NCBI GenBank assembly: GCA_048158365.1
Contig: JBLLNL010000008.1
DNA length: 64,000 nt
Origin: Azoarcus_F sp048158365
Lineage (GTDB): Bacteria > Pseudomonadota > Gammaproteobacteria > Burkholderiales > Rhodocyclaceae
Reading direction: 5' to 3' (one strand)
Shown here one piece after another: positions 8,122 to 15,504 of this stretch. The position numbers and the translations under genes are program-made. The notes under the pieces were generated by a model that saw only the letters and a program-made list of their open reading frames with translations, was not told the DNA's origin and did not search any database. The first letter of the stretch is position 1, and every line of letters begins with the position of its first letter.

Positions 8122-10338
8122 TCAGTTCTTCAGCGCCTTGTAGATCCGCGTCCTGCGCAACTTTCGTTTGAGCCAGGTCTTGAAGTCATAGATCTTCAGT
8201 GGCAGCAGCGTCATGAACCCCGGCTTGCGATTCAGCCCGCCCAGATACAGCGTCAGGAATCGCCTGCGCCCTTCCGGGTGGAGCTTGTGGCAGGCGCGGC
8301 TGAGGTCGGACAGGCGCTGGCGCAGCGGCAGTCCGCGCGTCTGGAAGCGGGCGCGGGCGGTGTCGATCAGCGAGAAGGCGAGGGCGCTGGAATCAGTGCG
8401 GGTGACGAGCAGGTTGCCGCCGGACAGGTCGCGGAAGAAGCAGCCGCGGCCGTGCAGTTTCAGCAGGAAGTCGGCCAGCGCGACGTAGGCGGTGTCGGCG
8501 GCGATGCCGGCATGTTCGGGTTCGCCGCGGGCGTAGGCGTCGAAGAGCTCGCGCACCGACAGCTGGCCTTCGACGTACTCGCACACATACCAGTTGCGGG
8601 TGATGTCGTCGCCGTTGCGCTGTTCGAACCACGCGACCGGCGGCGCAGTGGCGAGGCCGCGGCGCAGCAGTTCGCAGGCACCGTTCCAGCTGCGTCGGGC
8701 CTTGGACGGCTTGAAGCGGTCCAGCAGCTTCTTGTGCAGATGGTGCTTGACCGGTTGCTTGACGACCAGCCTGGCGCCGGATGTGCGGGGGTCGTCGACG
8801 GTCCAGATCGCGTTGCGCGCGTGGCGCAGGGAGCGGGTGCGGTCCGGTGCGCCGATGCGGTCGGGGTGCAGCGCCTCGACCAGCGCGTCCGCCTCGACGG
8901 GGCTGGCGGCGAGCACCATGCCGTGCCAGTCGGCATCGCGGTAATAGAAATGTTCGAGGGGGCCGTGACGGTGGATGCTGAGGCCGGGCAGCGGTGCGGC
9001 GCCTGGTCTGACGCGCACGGTGCGTTCGATCGGCCAGCGCAGCAGCGTCGGGGATTCGGTGAATAGCGTCGGGGCGTGGTTTAGCGTGTGCCCGTCGCGG
9101 GTGATGTGCCGGGCGGCATCCAGGTCGGCATCGTCGTACAGGTCGCATGCGGCTGCGGCGCGCGCGTTGATCGTCCACACGACATGGATGCGTTGGGTGG
9201 TGTCGGCGAAGCTGTGGGCCTCCAGGCCCTGGCCATCGTTGAGGCGACCCTCGTAGGTGCAGCCCGGGATCAGCCGGTTGAACGCGGCCATCGCGTCGAA
9301 GGCGGGGCGGGCGCGGAAGGCGCCCTGCGTGCCGGTGACTTCGGCATAGTGGGTGATGCGCTCGAGTGCGGGATAGGGGTAAGGGCCGTCGTCGATCAGG
9401 CCTTCGCGATGGCACACCAGCGGGCCCCAGCAGGCGCGTTCCAAGGCGCCGGAGGCGGCGCACAGCACCATGTAGCGGGCGAGGTAGTCGGCCTGTTTCT
9501 GCTCGCTGTCCGGCAGCAGGCGTTCGATGCGGGGCAGCGTCCAGAACGCGGCCGGGGACATCAGCCGGGGCACGCCCGCGTCGGCGCCGAGGCGTGCGAT
9601 CAGGCGGGCCTTCCTGATCAGGTTGACCCGGATGAGCCCTGCGAGCCGCGGGCCGAGGATCTTGTGGTCCCAGCGCTCGGGTTCTGTGGCGCGTTCGGCG
9701 AACAGGTTGTCGGTGTGGATGTCGGGCAGCAGCTTCTGGTCGCGCAGCAGCGCGAGGATGCCGACGGTCCACGGCGGTTCGAAGTCGGTGATGCTGGGGC
9801 CGGCCAGGATGAGGCCGCGCCGGCGTATCTCGTCGTGCGCGATCCGCCATGCGGCCACAAAGCCGGCCAGCGTGTAACCCGCCCAGCGCCTGCGGTTGAT
9901 CGTGGAGCAGACCTCGACCAGCTCGACCCGGTCGCCGAAGCGGTCGAGCGTGTCGACGACGAAGCGCTGCCATTCGGCACGGGCGGCTGCGTCGGGCATG
10001 CTGCGGGCGGCGTCGAACGGCTGCAGCAGATGCAGCATCACGGTGAAGCCCTCGGCGCACAGCGCATCCAGAAAGCGCGCGACCGACCCGTCGCCATCGC
10101 CGTAGGTATAGTCGAGCCGGACCTGCATCACGCCGAGCGCGCGCAGATGCGCGATGACCTGCCGGTCGGTGCCGGGATCCGCATTGGTCGCCACACCGAC
10201 GCCGGCGAAATCGGATGGCACGGTGTGGCCGGCCGGCGGAAGATGGCCGCCGGGAATGAACAGACGTCCGCGGACCAGCGCGGACAGGTTGGCGGTGATG
10301 AAACGGCGCGTCAGCGGGTCGGGCAGGCCGAAGCTCAT
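8122..10338 (-). CDS. Glycoside-hydrolase-like barrel fused to an LPS-kinase-like domain
   Basis: This 738-residue protein has two parts. Residues about 40-430 resemble a (beta/alpha)8 glycoside hydrolase: GVGVATNADPGTD, VMQVRLDYTYGDG, FTVMLHLLQPF, and EVCSTINRRRW where such enzymes usually have an Asn-Glu acid/base motif. Residues about 480-738 form a Kdo/WaaP-type kinase domain with the catalytic loop RDLSGGN (about 636-642) and the metal-binding Asp in LIDTAR (about 656-661). There is no signal peptide. It starts inside the stop of the upstream PIN toxin gene (ATGA overlap), so the two are probably co-translated. An LPS-core or exopolysaccharide phosphorylation role is inferred from the kinase family and the nearby core genes. 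Confidence 0.7.
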   Translation of the reverse strand: MSFGLPDPLTRRFITANLSALVRGRLFIPGGHLPPAGHTVPSDFAGVGVATNADPGTDRQVIAHLRALGVMQVRLDYTYGDGDGSVARFLDALCAEGFTVMLHLLQPFDAARSMPDAAARAEWQRFVVDTLDRFGDRVELVEVCSTINRRRWAGYTLAGFVAAWRIAHDEIRRRGLILAGPSITDFEPPWTVGILALLRDQKLLPDIHTDNLFAERATEPERWDHKILGPRLAGLIRVNLIRKARLIARLGADAGVPRLMSPAAFWTLPRIERLLPDSEQKQADYLARYMVLCAASGALERACWGPLVCHREGLIDDGPYPYPALERITHYAEVTGTQGAFRARPAFDAMAAFNRLIPGCTYEGRLNDGQGLEAHSFADTTQRIHVVWTINARAAAACDLYDDADLDAARHITRDGHTLNHAPTLFTESPTLLRWPIERTVRVRPGAAPLPGLSIHRHGPLEHFYYRDADWHGMVLAASPVEADALVEALHPDRIGAPDRTRSLRHARNAIWTVDDPRTSGARLVVKQPVKHHLHKKLLDRFKPSKARRSWNGACELLRRGLATAPPVAWFEQRNGDDITRNWYVCEYVEGQLSVRELFDAYARGEPEHAGIAADTAYVALADFLLKLHGRGCFFRDLSGGNLLVTRTDSSALAFSLIDTARARFQTRGLPLRQRLSDLSRACHKLHPEGRRRFLTLYLGGLNRKPGFMTLLPLKIYDFKTWLKRKLRRTRIYKALKN

Positions 10339-10760
10339 ACCAGCAGCACCGCGACGCCATGCCCACTGGCTGCGGCGGCGAGCGTCTCATCCGCGGTGCA
10401 CAGCAGCCGACCCTGACGGGCGCAGAGGGCCAGGTGCAGCGCATCGCCCGCGCGCAGGGCCGCACGGTAATCGTCGAGCCACACCCGCGCGCGCAGGAAA
10501 TCCGCTGGCGTGGCTGCATCGGTGATCAGACGGGCCGTGGCGAACGCGTCGAAGCGCCCCAGGCCCTCGGCATGCAGCGCTTCGGACAGGTCCCCGCGCC
10601 GGGCCATGATGCCCGCGGCGCTGGCGAACTCGGTGCGCGTCCAGTGACTGATCGCTATCGGTTCGGTACCGGCGCGCTCGAGCCACTCGAGCGCCGCGTC
10701 GGTTCCGGCGTCGCGAAAGAACAGCGACAGCAGCAGGCAGGTGTCCGCGTAGCGAACCAT
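10335..10760 (-). CDS. PIN-domain (VapC-like) toxin
   Basis: The 141-residue protein starts MVRYADTCLLLSLF with the first PIN Asp at residue 6, and has an acidic residue in HWTRTEFASA and a conserved Asp in RAGDALHLALC, then LLCTADETLA near the end. These are the spaced acidic residues that bind Mg/Mn in PIN ribonucleases. The gene starts in a TGATG overlap with the Phd-type antitoxin stop, and its own stop overlaps the ATG of the GH-kinase fusion gene. Role as a type II toxin is from this pairing. Confidence 0.85.
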   Translation of the reverse strand: MVRYADTCLLLSLFFRDAGTDAALEWLERAGTEPIAISHWTRTEFASAAGIMARRGDLSEALHAEGLGRFDAFATARLITDAATPADFLRARVWLDDYRAALRAGDALHLALCARQGRLLCTADETLAAAASGHGVAVLLV

Positions 10761-11011
10761 CAATAACGCTCGCCGTCGCGCAGTGCGCGCACGACCTCCG
10801 CGGCGGGATGCGGCTGCGGTTCCTGCGCGAGCAGGAATTCGCGCAGGTCGGCCACCAGATGTGCCACATCGCTGAGCGGCACTTCGCGCTCGGGCACGAT
10901 GCGGGCCACCGGGCGGCCGCGGCGCGTGATGACGATTTCCTCGCCCTCGACGACCTGGTCTATGACGGCGGAGAGGTGGGCCTTTGTTTCGGCAAGGGTC
11001 AGGGTTCGCAT
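10760..11011 (-). CDS. Phd/YefM-type antitoxin
   Basis: The 83-residue product reads MRTLTLAETKAHLSAVIDQV, then GEEIVITRRGRPVARIVP, the diagnostic N-terminal DNA-binding fold of Phd/YefM antitoxins, with an acidic, proline-containing C-terminal tail that would bind the toxin. I use the ATG at 11011; a TTG at 11026 would add five residues. It precedes the PIN toxin gene with a one-base stop/start overlap. Members of this family repress their own promoter together with the toxin. Confidence 0.85.
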   Translation of the reverse strand: MRTLTLAETKAHLSAVIDQVVEGEEIVITRRGRPVARIVPEREVPLSDVAHLVADLREFLLAQEPQPHPAAEVVRALRDGERY

Positions 11012-11044
11012 GGGCTCGGTATTCAAGGCTAGATGACCATGTGA

Positions 11045-11152
11045 CTATAGCACGGTGATCGCGATGGGAGACGACGCGTGTTCGACTACCCACCGCGGAC
11101 GATTTGCATCGACCAGGACGGCGACGACGGCCCGCAGTTCTCCGGGTTTCAC
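11045..11152 (-). CDS. Possible 35-residue ORF after the PIN gene
   Basis: A GTG overlapping the stop of the upstream PIN gene (GTGA) opens a 35-residue frame containing ELRAVVAVLVDANRPRWVVE, ending at a TAG at 11045. It has no ribosome-binding site other than the coupling and I do not recognise it. It may be a gene remnant or chance. Confidence 0.2.
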   Translation of the reverse strand: MKPGELRAVVAVLVDANRPRWVVEHASSPIAITVL

Positions 11153-11574
11153 TGGCCCTGGAGCCAGTCGGCAAATTCGGTCAGCGTGAGGATGGGGATG
11201 TGAAACTGCGCTTTGACAGCTTGAAGGTCGCCGTCGCCGCTGACCAGCGCATCGGCGTTGGCAGCGGCCGCGAGCGCCAGAAAGATGATGTCGTCGGCGT
11301 CGCGGATGCGTGGCAATCCGTCTGGTGCGCTTTCGATCTTGACGGTTTCGACGTACGGCAGGAATTCGGCCAGCAGCGTCTGCTGCTCGTCGCGAGTCAG
11401 CGCGAACTTCGGGTAGGCGAGGACTCTCAGGAGTTCACTGACCGTTGCATGACTGGCCAGGGCGGTGAAGCGCCCGGCCTGCCAGGCTTCACGTAGCCAG
11501 GCGAACCTGCCCCGCGAGAAGATCAGGGCCGAAACCAGGCAGTTGGTATCGAGAACGACGCGTGGTGCGTTCAT
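11149..11574 (-). CDS. PIN-domain toxin (COG1569-like)
   Basis: The 141-residue protein begins MNAPRVVLDTNCLVSALIFS, with the first PIN Asp at residue 9, and continues with ATVSELLRVLAYPKF, RDADDIIFLALA and ADALVSGDGDL, the acidic positions and sequence style of the PIN_3/COG1569 toxin group. It overlaps the AbrB-type antitoxin gene by 4 bases (ATGA). It is predicted to be a Mg-dependent ribonuclease inhibited by that antitoxin. Downstream, about 140 bases away on the same strand, lies the Phd/PIN pair. Confidence 0.85.
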   Translation of the reverse strand: MNAPRVVLDTNCLVSALIFSRGRFAWLREAWQAGRFTALASHATVSELLRVLAYPKFALTRDEQQTLLAEFLPYVETVKIESAPDGLPRIRDADDIIFLALAAAANADALVSGDGDLQAVKAQFHIPILTLTEFADWLQGQ

Positions 11575-11795
11575 CCGCGCTTTTTGGCCCAGGCGATGGC
11601 GTCGCCGACATCGTCCTCGGTAATCCCCAGTTCTTCCAGCTTCGTCCGCACGGCGTCGGCCTGCTGAAGCCGCACCGGCGTCAGGATGATCTTGCCGTTC
11701 TGTGCCGTGACGTCGTAGTAGTCCGCGTCTCCCGTCATCTGCACGACCGCCTTGGGCAAGGTGATCTGGTTCTTGCTCGTCCGCTTGGCCAGCAT
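11571..11795 (-). CDS. AbrB/MazE-type antitoxin
   Basis: The 74-residue protein starts MLAKRTSKNQITLPKAVVQM, the swapped-hairpin AbrB/SpoVT/MazE DNA-binding fold, followed by DYYDVTAQNGKIILTPVR and a helical C-terminus. The ATG at 11795 has a CGGAG ribosome-binding site 6 bases upstream, so I prefer it to the upstream in-frame ATG at 11852. It is the first gene of the pair with the PIN toxin and is divergent from vapBC across 215 bases. Confidence 0.85.
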   Translation of the reverse strand: MLAKRTSKNQITLPKAVVQMTGDADYYDVTAQNGKIILTPVRLQQADAVRTKLEELGITEDDVGDAIAWAKKRG

Positions 11796-11822
11796 GGCTG
11801 ACTCCGAAAGTAAGGAAGTAAG

Positions 11823-11851
11823 GATGAAAATTTTAGGTGATTTCCTTTTCA
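11823..11851. promoter_or_regulatory. Inverted repeat upstream of the AbrB-type antitoxin
   Basis: ATGAAAA and TTTTCAT flank a 15-base centre about 30 bases upstream of the antitoxin start. Its place and symmetry suit an autoregulatory operator, by analogy with other AbrB-type antitoxins. This is a pattern match only. Confidence 0.35.
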
Positions 11852-11973
11852 TTGAAAATCATGAATACACTCGTGAAGCCAAAGTGTTTTGTCTGTAGAA
11901 CACTTTCAGTCGATAGTTGTTCTGTGTTCCAAGGAACCGGGGCCACCTCTGTGTTTTGTATTTGCCCGCTCAG

Positions 11974-11993
11974 GATATATCATGAATATATAG
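11974..11993. promoter_or_regulatory. AT-rich near-palindrome upstream of vapBC
   Basis: The stretch ATATATCATGAATATAT (11975-11991) is nearly self-complementary and lies just ahead of the AAGGAG ribosome-binding site of the VapB-like gene. In GC-rich surroundings this is a plausible VapB operator overlapping the promoter. It has not been tested against known sites. Confidence 0.4.
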
Positions 11994-12010
11994 CAAGGAG
12001 TGGTGATTCC

Positions 12011-12256
12011 ATGGAAACAGCGCGCGTATTCTGGTCGGGCCGGTCGCAAGCGGTGAGGCTGCCGAAGGAGTTCCGTTTCGACACCGACGAGGTTCGTATC
12101 CGTCGCCATGGTGGGGCGGTGATACTGGAGCCGGTGAACAAGGACTGGAACTGGCTCGAAGCGCTGTCGGCTTCGATCGACGACGATTTCGTCGAGGCCA
12201 CCCGGGAGGCGAGCGGGCCCCAGCCCAGGCCCGGCTTGGACGAATTGTTCAAGTGA
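12011..12256 (+). CDS. vapB: VapB/VagC-type antitoxin
   Basis: The 81-residue protein starts METARVFWSGRSQAVRLPKE, the AbrB-type swapped-hairpin of VapB/VagC antitoxins (the SQAVRLPKEFRF motif is diagnostic), and ends with a toxin-binding tail that includes RPGLDELF. An AAGGAG ribosome-binding site precedes the ATG at 12011. It overlaps the VapC-like gene by 4 bases (GTGA). It should bind VapC and repress the operon. Confidence 0.9.
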   Translation: METARVFWSGRSQAVRLPKEFRFDTDEVRIRRHGGAVILEPVNKDWNWLEALSASIDDDFVEATREASGPQPRPGLDELFK

Positions 12257-12672
12257 CGCGCTACCTGCTCGACACCAACGCGGTGATCGCTGTCCTGCGC
12301 GGCGCAGGTTCGGTTCGCGACCGGCTGGTGGGCCATGCACCGTCGGATGTGATGGTTTCGTCGATCGTGATGCACGAATTCTTCTACGGTGCCTTCAAGA
12401 GCCAGCGAACCGAGTCGAATGTGGCACTGGTCGATTCGTTGCTGTTCGAAGTGCTCGAGTTCGATCGCGAGGATGCCCGCCAGGCGGGCGAGATTCGTGC
12501 GCAGCTCGCGCGCCAGGGTAGCGAGATCGGACCTTACGACGTGCTGCTCGCAGGGCAGGCGGTCGCGCGCGGACTGACATTGGTCACCCATAACATGCGT
12601 GAATTCGAGCGGGTACCCAGGCTCCTCACCGAGGACTGGGAGTCAGCGGAACAGCCTCCGGCCCAAGCATGA
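12253..12672 (+). CDS. vapC: VapC-type PIN ribonuclease toxin
   Basis: The 139-residue protein starts (GTG) MTRYLLDTNAVIAVLRG with the first catalytic Asp at residue 7, and has a conserved Glu in VMHEFFYGAF, an Asp in IGPYDVLLAGQA and THNMREFERV near the end, a complete VapC active site. VapC enzymes cleave initiator tRNA or rRNA. The gene is translationally coupled to vapB, and unusually its own stop overlaps the ATG of msbA (ATGA), so the toxin and an LPS-export gene appear to share a transcript. Confidence 0.9.
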   Translation: MTRYLLDTNAVIAVLRGAGSVRDRLVGHAPSDVMVSSIVMHEFFYGAFKSQRTESNVALVDSLLFEVLEFDREDARQAGEIRAQLARQGSEIGPYDVLLAGQAVARGLTLVTHNMREFERVPRLLTEDWESAEQPPAQA

Positions 12673-14528
12673 ACACTGAAACCATCGCACTGAAGCCGGG
12701 CGAACCGGCCGCCTCCTCCTGGAAGATCTATCTCCGCCTGCTCGGTTACGTGCGGCCCTTCATCGGGCTGTTCGCGATCAGCCTGGTCGGCTACATGATC
12801 TTCGCGTCGTCGCAGCCGATGATGGCCGCGATCCTGAAGTACTTCGTAGACGGGCTCAATGAACCCGCCGCGTCGGTGCTGCAGGGGGTGCCGTTGCTGT
12901 CGGGCATGGAACTGATGTACGCGGTGCCGCTGATGATGATCGCGATCGCGATCTGGCAGGGGATCGGGTCCTTCCTGGGCAATTACTATCTTGCGCGGGT
13001 GTCGCTGGGGTTGGTCGACAGCCTGCGGCGCGCGCTGTTCGACAGCCTGCTGACCCTGCCCAACGGTTACTTCGACCAGAACAACTCCGGCCACCTGATC
13101 TCGCGCATCACCTACAACGTGACGATGGTGACCGGCGCGGCCACCGATGCGATCAAGACGGTGGTGCGCGAAGGCCTGTCCATCGTGTTCCTGTTCTCCT
13201 ATCTGCTGTGGATGAACTGGAAGCTCACGCTGGTGATGGTGGGCATCCTGCCGCTGATCGGCTTCATGGTCACCAGCGCGAGCCGCAAGTTTCGCAAACA
13301 GAGTCGCAAGATCCAGGCGGCGATGGGGGACGTGACCCATGTCGCCTCCGAGACGATACAGGGCTACCGCGTGGTGCGCAGTTTCGGCGGCGAGGACTAC
13401 GAGTCGGCGCGCTTCCGCGAGGCCAGCCGCGACAACATGGCCAAGCAGCTGCGTATGGTGAAAACTTCGGCCGTCTTCACGCCGTCGCTGCAGTTGGTGA
13501 CCTTCAGTGCGATGTCGGTGCTGCTGTTTCTGGTGTTGCTGCTGCGCGGCGATTCGTCGGCCGGGGACCTGGTCGCCTACATCACCGCGGCGGGCCTGCT
13601 GCCCAAGCCGATCCGGCAGCTCTCCGAGGTGAGCTCGACGATCCAGAAGGGCCTGGCGGGCGCGGAGAGCATCTTCGAGCAGCTCGACCAGCCATCCGAG
13701 CGCGACGACGGCACCATCGAGCGCGAACGCGTGACCGGCCGACTCGACGTGCGCAATCTCGGCTTCCGCTACCCGGGCAGCGAGCATGCGGTGCTCGAGG
13801 ACGTGAGCTTCAGCATCGAGCCGGGGCAGATGGTCGCGCTGGTCGGGCGCTCGGGCAGCGGCAAGTCCACGCTCGCGAACCTGATTCCGCGCTTCTACCA
13901 GCATCGCGACGGCGACATCCTGATCGACGGCGTCAGCGTCGCCGACTACCGGCTACGCAACCTGCGCCGGCATATCGCGCTGGTGACGCAGCAGGTCACG
14001 CTGTTCAACGACACGATCGCGAACAACATCGCGTATGGGGATCTCGCCGGGGCGCCGCGTACCGACATCGAGCGCGCGGCCGAGGCGGCCTTCGCGCGCG
14101 AATTCATCGACCGCCTGCCGCAGGGCTTCGACACGCTGGTCGGCGAGAACGGCGTATTGCTGTCCGGCGGGCAGCGCCAGCGCCTCGCGATCGCGCGGGC
14201 GTTGCTGAAGGATGCGCCGATCCTGATCCTGGACGAGGCGACCTCGGCGCTCGACACCGAGTCGGAGCGCCACATCCAGGCTGCGCTCGACCGCGTGATG
14301 CAGGGCCGCACCACGCTGGTCATCGCGCACCGGCTATCGACGATCGAAAGGGCGGACGTGATCCTGGTCATGGACCAGGGCCGCATCGTCGAACGCGGCA
14401 GCCATGCCGAACTCATCGCGCAGGGCGGGCATTATGCGCGGCTCCATGCGATGCAGTTTCGCGATGAAGGCGCCGAAGCGGAGAGCCCGTCGGACGCTAC
14501 GGCTCCACCGGCGGAAGCCGCGCGATGA
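12669..14528 (+). CDS. msbA: Lipid A export ABC transporter MsbA
   Basis: The 619-residue protein is a half-transporter: an N-terminal domain of six membrane helices (residues about 15-330) and an ATPase domain with Walker A GRSGSGKST, the ABC signature LSGGQRQRLAIARAL, and Walker B ILILDEATSAL. Homodimers flip lipid A-core from the inner to the outer leaflet of the inner membrane. Position next to the LPS core genes supports MsbA over other exporters of the same family. Its ATG lies inside the vapC stop, so it may depend on vapBC transcription or have a promoter within vapC. The C-terminus overlaps the convergent Uma2 gene by 32 bases. Confidence 0.9.
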   Translation: MNTETIALKPGEPAASSWKIYLRLLGYVRPFIGLFAISLVGYMIFASSQPMMAAILKYFVDGLNEPAASVLQGVPLLSGMELMYAVPLMMIAIAIWQGIGSFLGNYYLARVSLGLVDSLRRALFDSLLTLPNGYFDQNNSGHLISRITYNVTMVTGAATDAIKTVVREGLSIVFLFSYLLWMNWKLTLVMVGILPLIGFMVTSASRKFRKQSRKIQAAMGDVTHVASETIQGYRVVRSFGGEDYESARFREASRDNMAKQLRMVKTSAVFTPSLQLVTFSAMSVLLFLVLLLRGDSSAGDLVAYITAAGLLPKPIRQLSEVSSTIQKGLAGAESIFEQLDQPSERDDGTIERERVTGRLDVRNLGFRYPGSEHAVLEDVSFSIEPGQMVALVGRSGSGKSTLANLIPRFYQHRDGDILIDGVSVADYRLRNLRRHIALVTQQVTLFNDTIANNIAYGDLAGAPRTDIERAAEAAFAREFIDRLPQGFDTLVGENGVLLSGGQRQRLAIARALLKDAPILILDEATSALDTESERHIQAALDRVMQGRTTLVIAHRLSTIERADVILVMDQGRIVERGSHAELIAQGGHYARLHAMQFRDEGAEAESPSDATAPPAEAAR

Positions 14529-15090
14529 GTGCATCCCACGCGATCTCGAGCTCGGGAAGCGTCAGGAAAGGCGTGATCCCCTTCAGCTCGAAGATGTCGG
14601 GCCGACCGTAGACACCGTCCCGCAGCGTGTAGATCGTGAGCGTGCGGTCCGACGGATGGACCAGCCAGTATTCCGGCACGCCCGCGCGTTCGTAGATCCG
14701 GCGCTTCGCGATCTGGTCATGCGCGGCGGTGGAGGGCGATAGCACCTCGGCGATCCAGTCGGGCGCGCCGCGCACGCCGCGCCGGTCGAGCTTGCCGGGA
14801 TCGCACACGATGATGACGTCGGGCTGAACCACGGTGTCGATCGCGTCGTCGGCCTCGTCCCCGCGCGGCAGGCGAACGTCCACCGGCGCGACGAAGGGCC
14901 GGCAGGGTTTGCCGTCGAGTTGTGACCTGACCTGAAAGTACAGTTCGCCGGTGATGTCCTGATGGTCCAGTGCCGGGGCAGGCGACATCATGATCGCTTC
15001 GCCATCGACCAACTCGTACCGGACCTCGTCCGGCCACTGCAGGTATTCGCCGTAGGTATGGTGCTTGGTGTCGCGCAATGCAAGACCCAT
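14497..15090 (-). CDS. Uma2-family (PD-(D/E)XK-like) protein
   Basis: The 197-residue protein shows the Uma2 pattern: YELVDGEAIMMSPAPALDHQ, then VQPDVIIVCDP, DWIAEVLSPSTAAHDQIAKR and YERAGVPEYWLVHP. The Asp-Glu-x-Leu and downstream Lys resemble a restriction-endonuclease fold. The biological role of Uma2 proteins is not settled. The ATG at 15090 has a strong AGGAGG site, so the upstream reading frame, which runs through repeats, is not used. It is convergent with msbA. Confidence 0.85.
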   Translation of the reverse strand: MGLALRDTKHHTYGEYLQWPDEVRYELVDGEAIMMSPAPALDHQDITGELYFQVRSQLDGKPCRPFVAPVDVRLPRGDEADDAIDTVVQPDVIIVCDPGKLDRRGVRGAPDWIAEVLSPSTAAHDQIAKRRIYERAGVPEYWLVHPSDRTLTIYTLRDGVYGRPDIFELKGITPFLTLPELEIAWDALIARLPPVEP

Positions 15091-15177
15091 GAGATCCTCC
15101 TGCCTTTTCGTCGCCAAACGGCCGCTGTATGCCCTTTCAGCAATCAATCGGGCGATATCGGACCGAGGCTGATACCC

Positions 15178-15270
15178 ATGCCCCTCCCTCCGAAGGCGGC
15201 ACCCACGCTCCCTCCCCCGAAGGCGGCACCCATGCTCCCTCCCCCGAGAGCGGCACCTATACTCCCTCCC
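15178..15270. repeat. 27-bp tandem repeat, about 3.4 copies
   Basis: Copies at 15178-15204, 15205-15231 and 15232-15258, plus a partial copy, follow the pattern A(T/C)GC(T/C)CCTC...GGCGGCACC(C/T) with a few substitutions. The array runs straight into the palindromic repeat that follows. The whole stretch 15091-15504 holds no gene that I can support; it is occupied by these repeats. Confidence 0.8.
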
Positions 15271-15380
15271 CTTCAAGGGGAGGGCCGGGGTGGGGATGGG
15301 TCAAGCAGACGCCGCCAGACGCCGCCAGACGCCGCCGCAGGACCCCATCCCCCTCCTGACCTCCCCCTTGAAGGGGGAGG
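15262..15380. repeat. Long inverted repeat with inner GACGCCGCCA tandem copies
   Basis: Two palindromic arms, CCTCCCCTTCAAGGGGAGG near 15266-15284 and CCTCCCCCTTGAAGGGGGAG near 15361-15380, flank complementary segments (GGGGTGGGGATGGG-like left, CCCCATCCCC right). Between them lie three copies of GACGCCGCC(A/G) starting at 15308. This is the structure of a dispersed palindromic intergenic element; transcripts could form a large hairpin in either direction. Confidence 0.7.
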
Positions 15381-15504
15381 AACCGGGTGCGAGGACTGAC
15401 TTCGCTCAACTGTTTGCCGGGTTTGATAAGACGAAGGGTATCCGAAGCCGGGGCTACGCGCCATGCGACGCGCAGGGCTTGGTCGTGTTGCTACCCCGTG
15501 CGCC

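Noticed and set aside
9088..10416. 442-aa plus-strand ORF antisense to the GH-kinase gene
   Set aside because: Antisense shadow with low complexity and no motifs.
8393..10519. 708-aa minus-strand ORF overlapping the GH-kinase gene
   Set aside because: Arg/Pro/Ala-rich shadow frame typical of high-GC DNA; the 738-aa frame has recognisable motifs.
12534..13904. 456-aa minus-strand ORF antisense to msbA
   Set aside because: Antisense of the transporter gene, Gln/His/Arg-rich, no domain.
15178..15270. CRISPR array
   Set aside because: The 27-bp units are directly adjacent without spacers, so this is a tandem repeat and not CRISPR.
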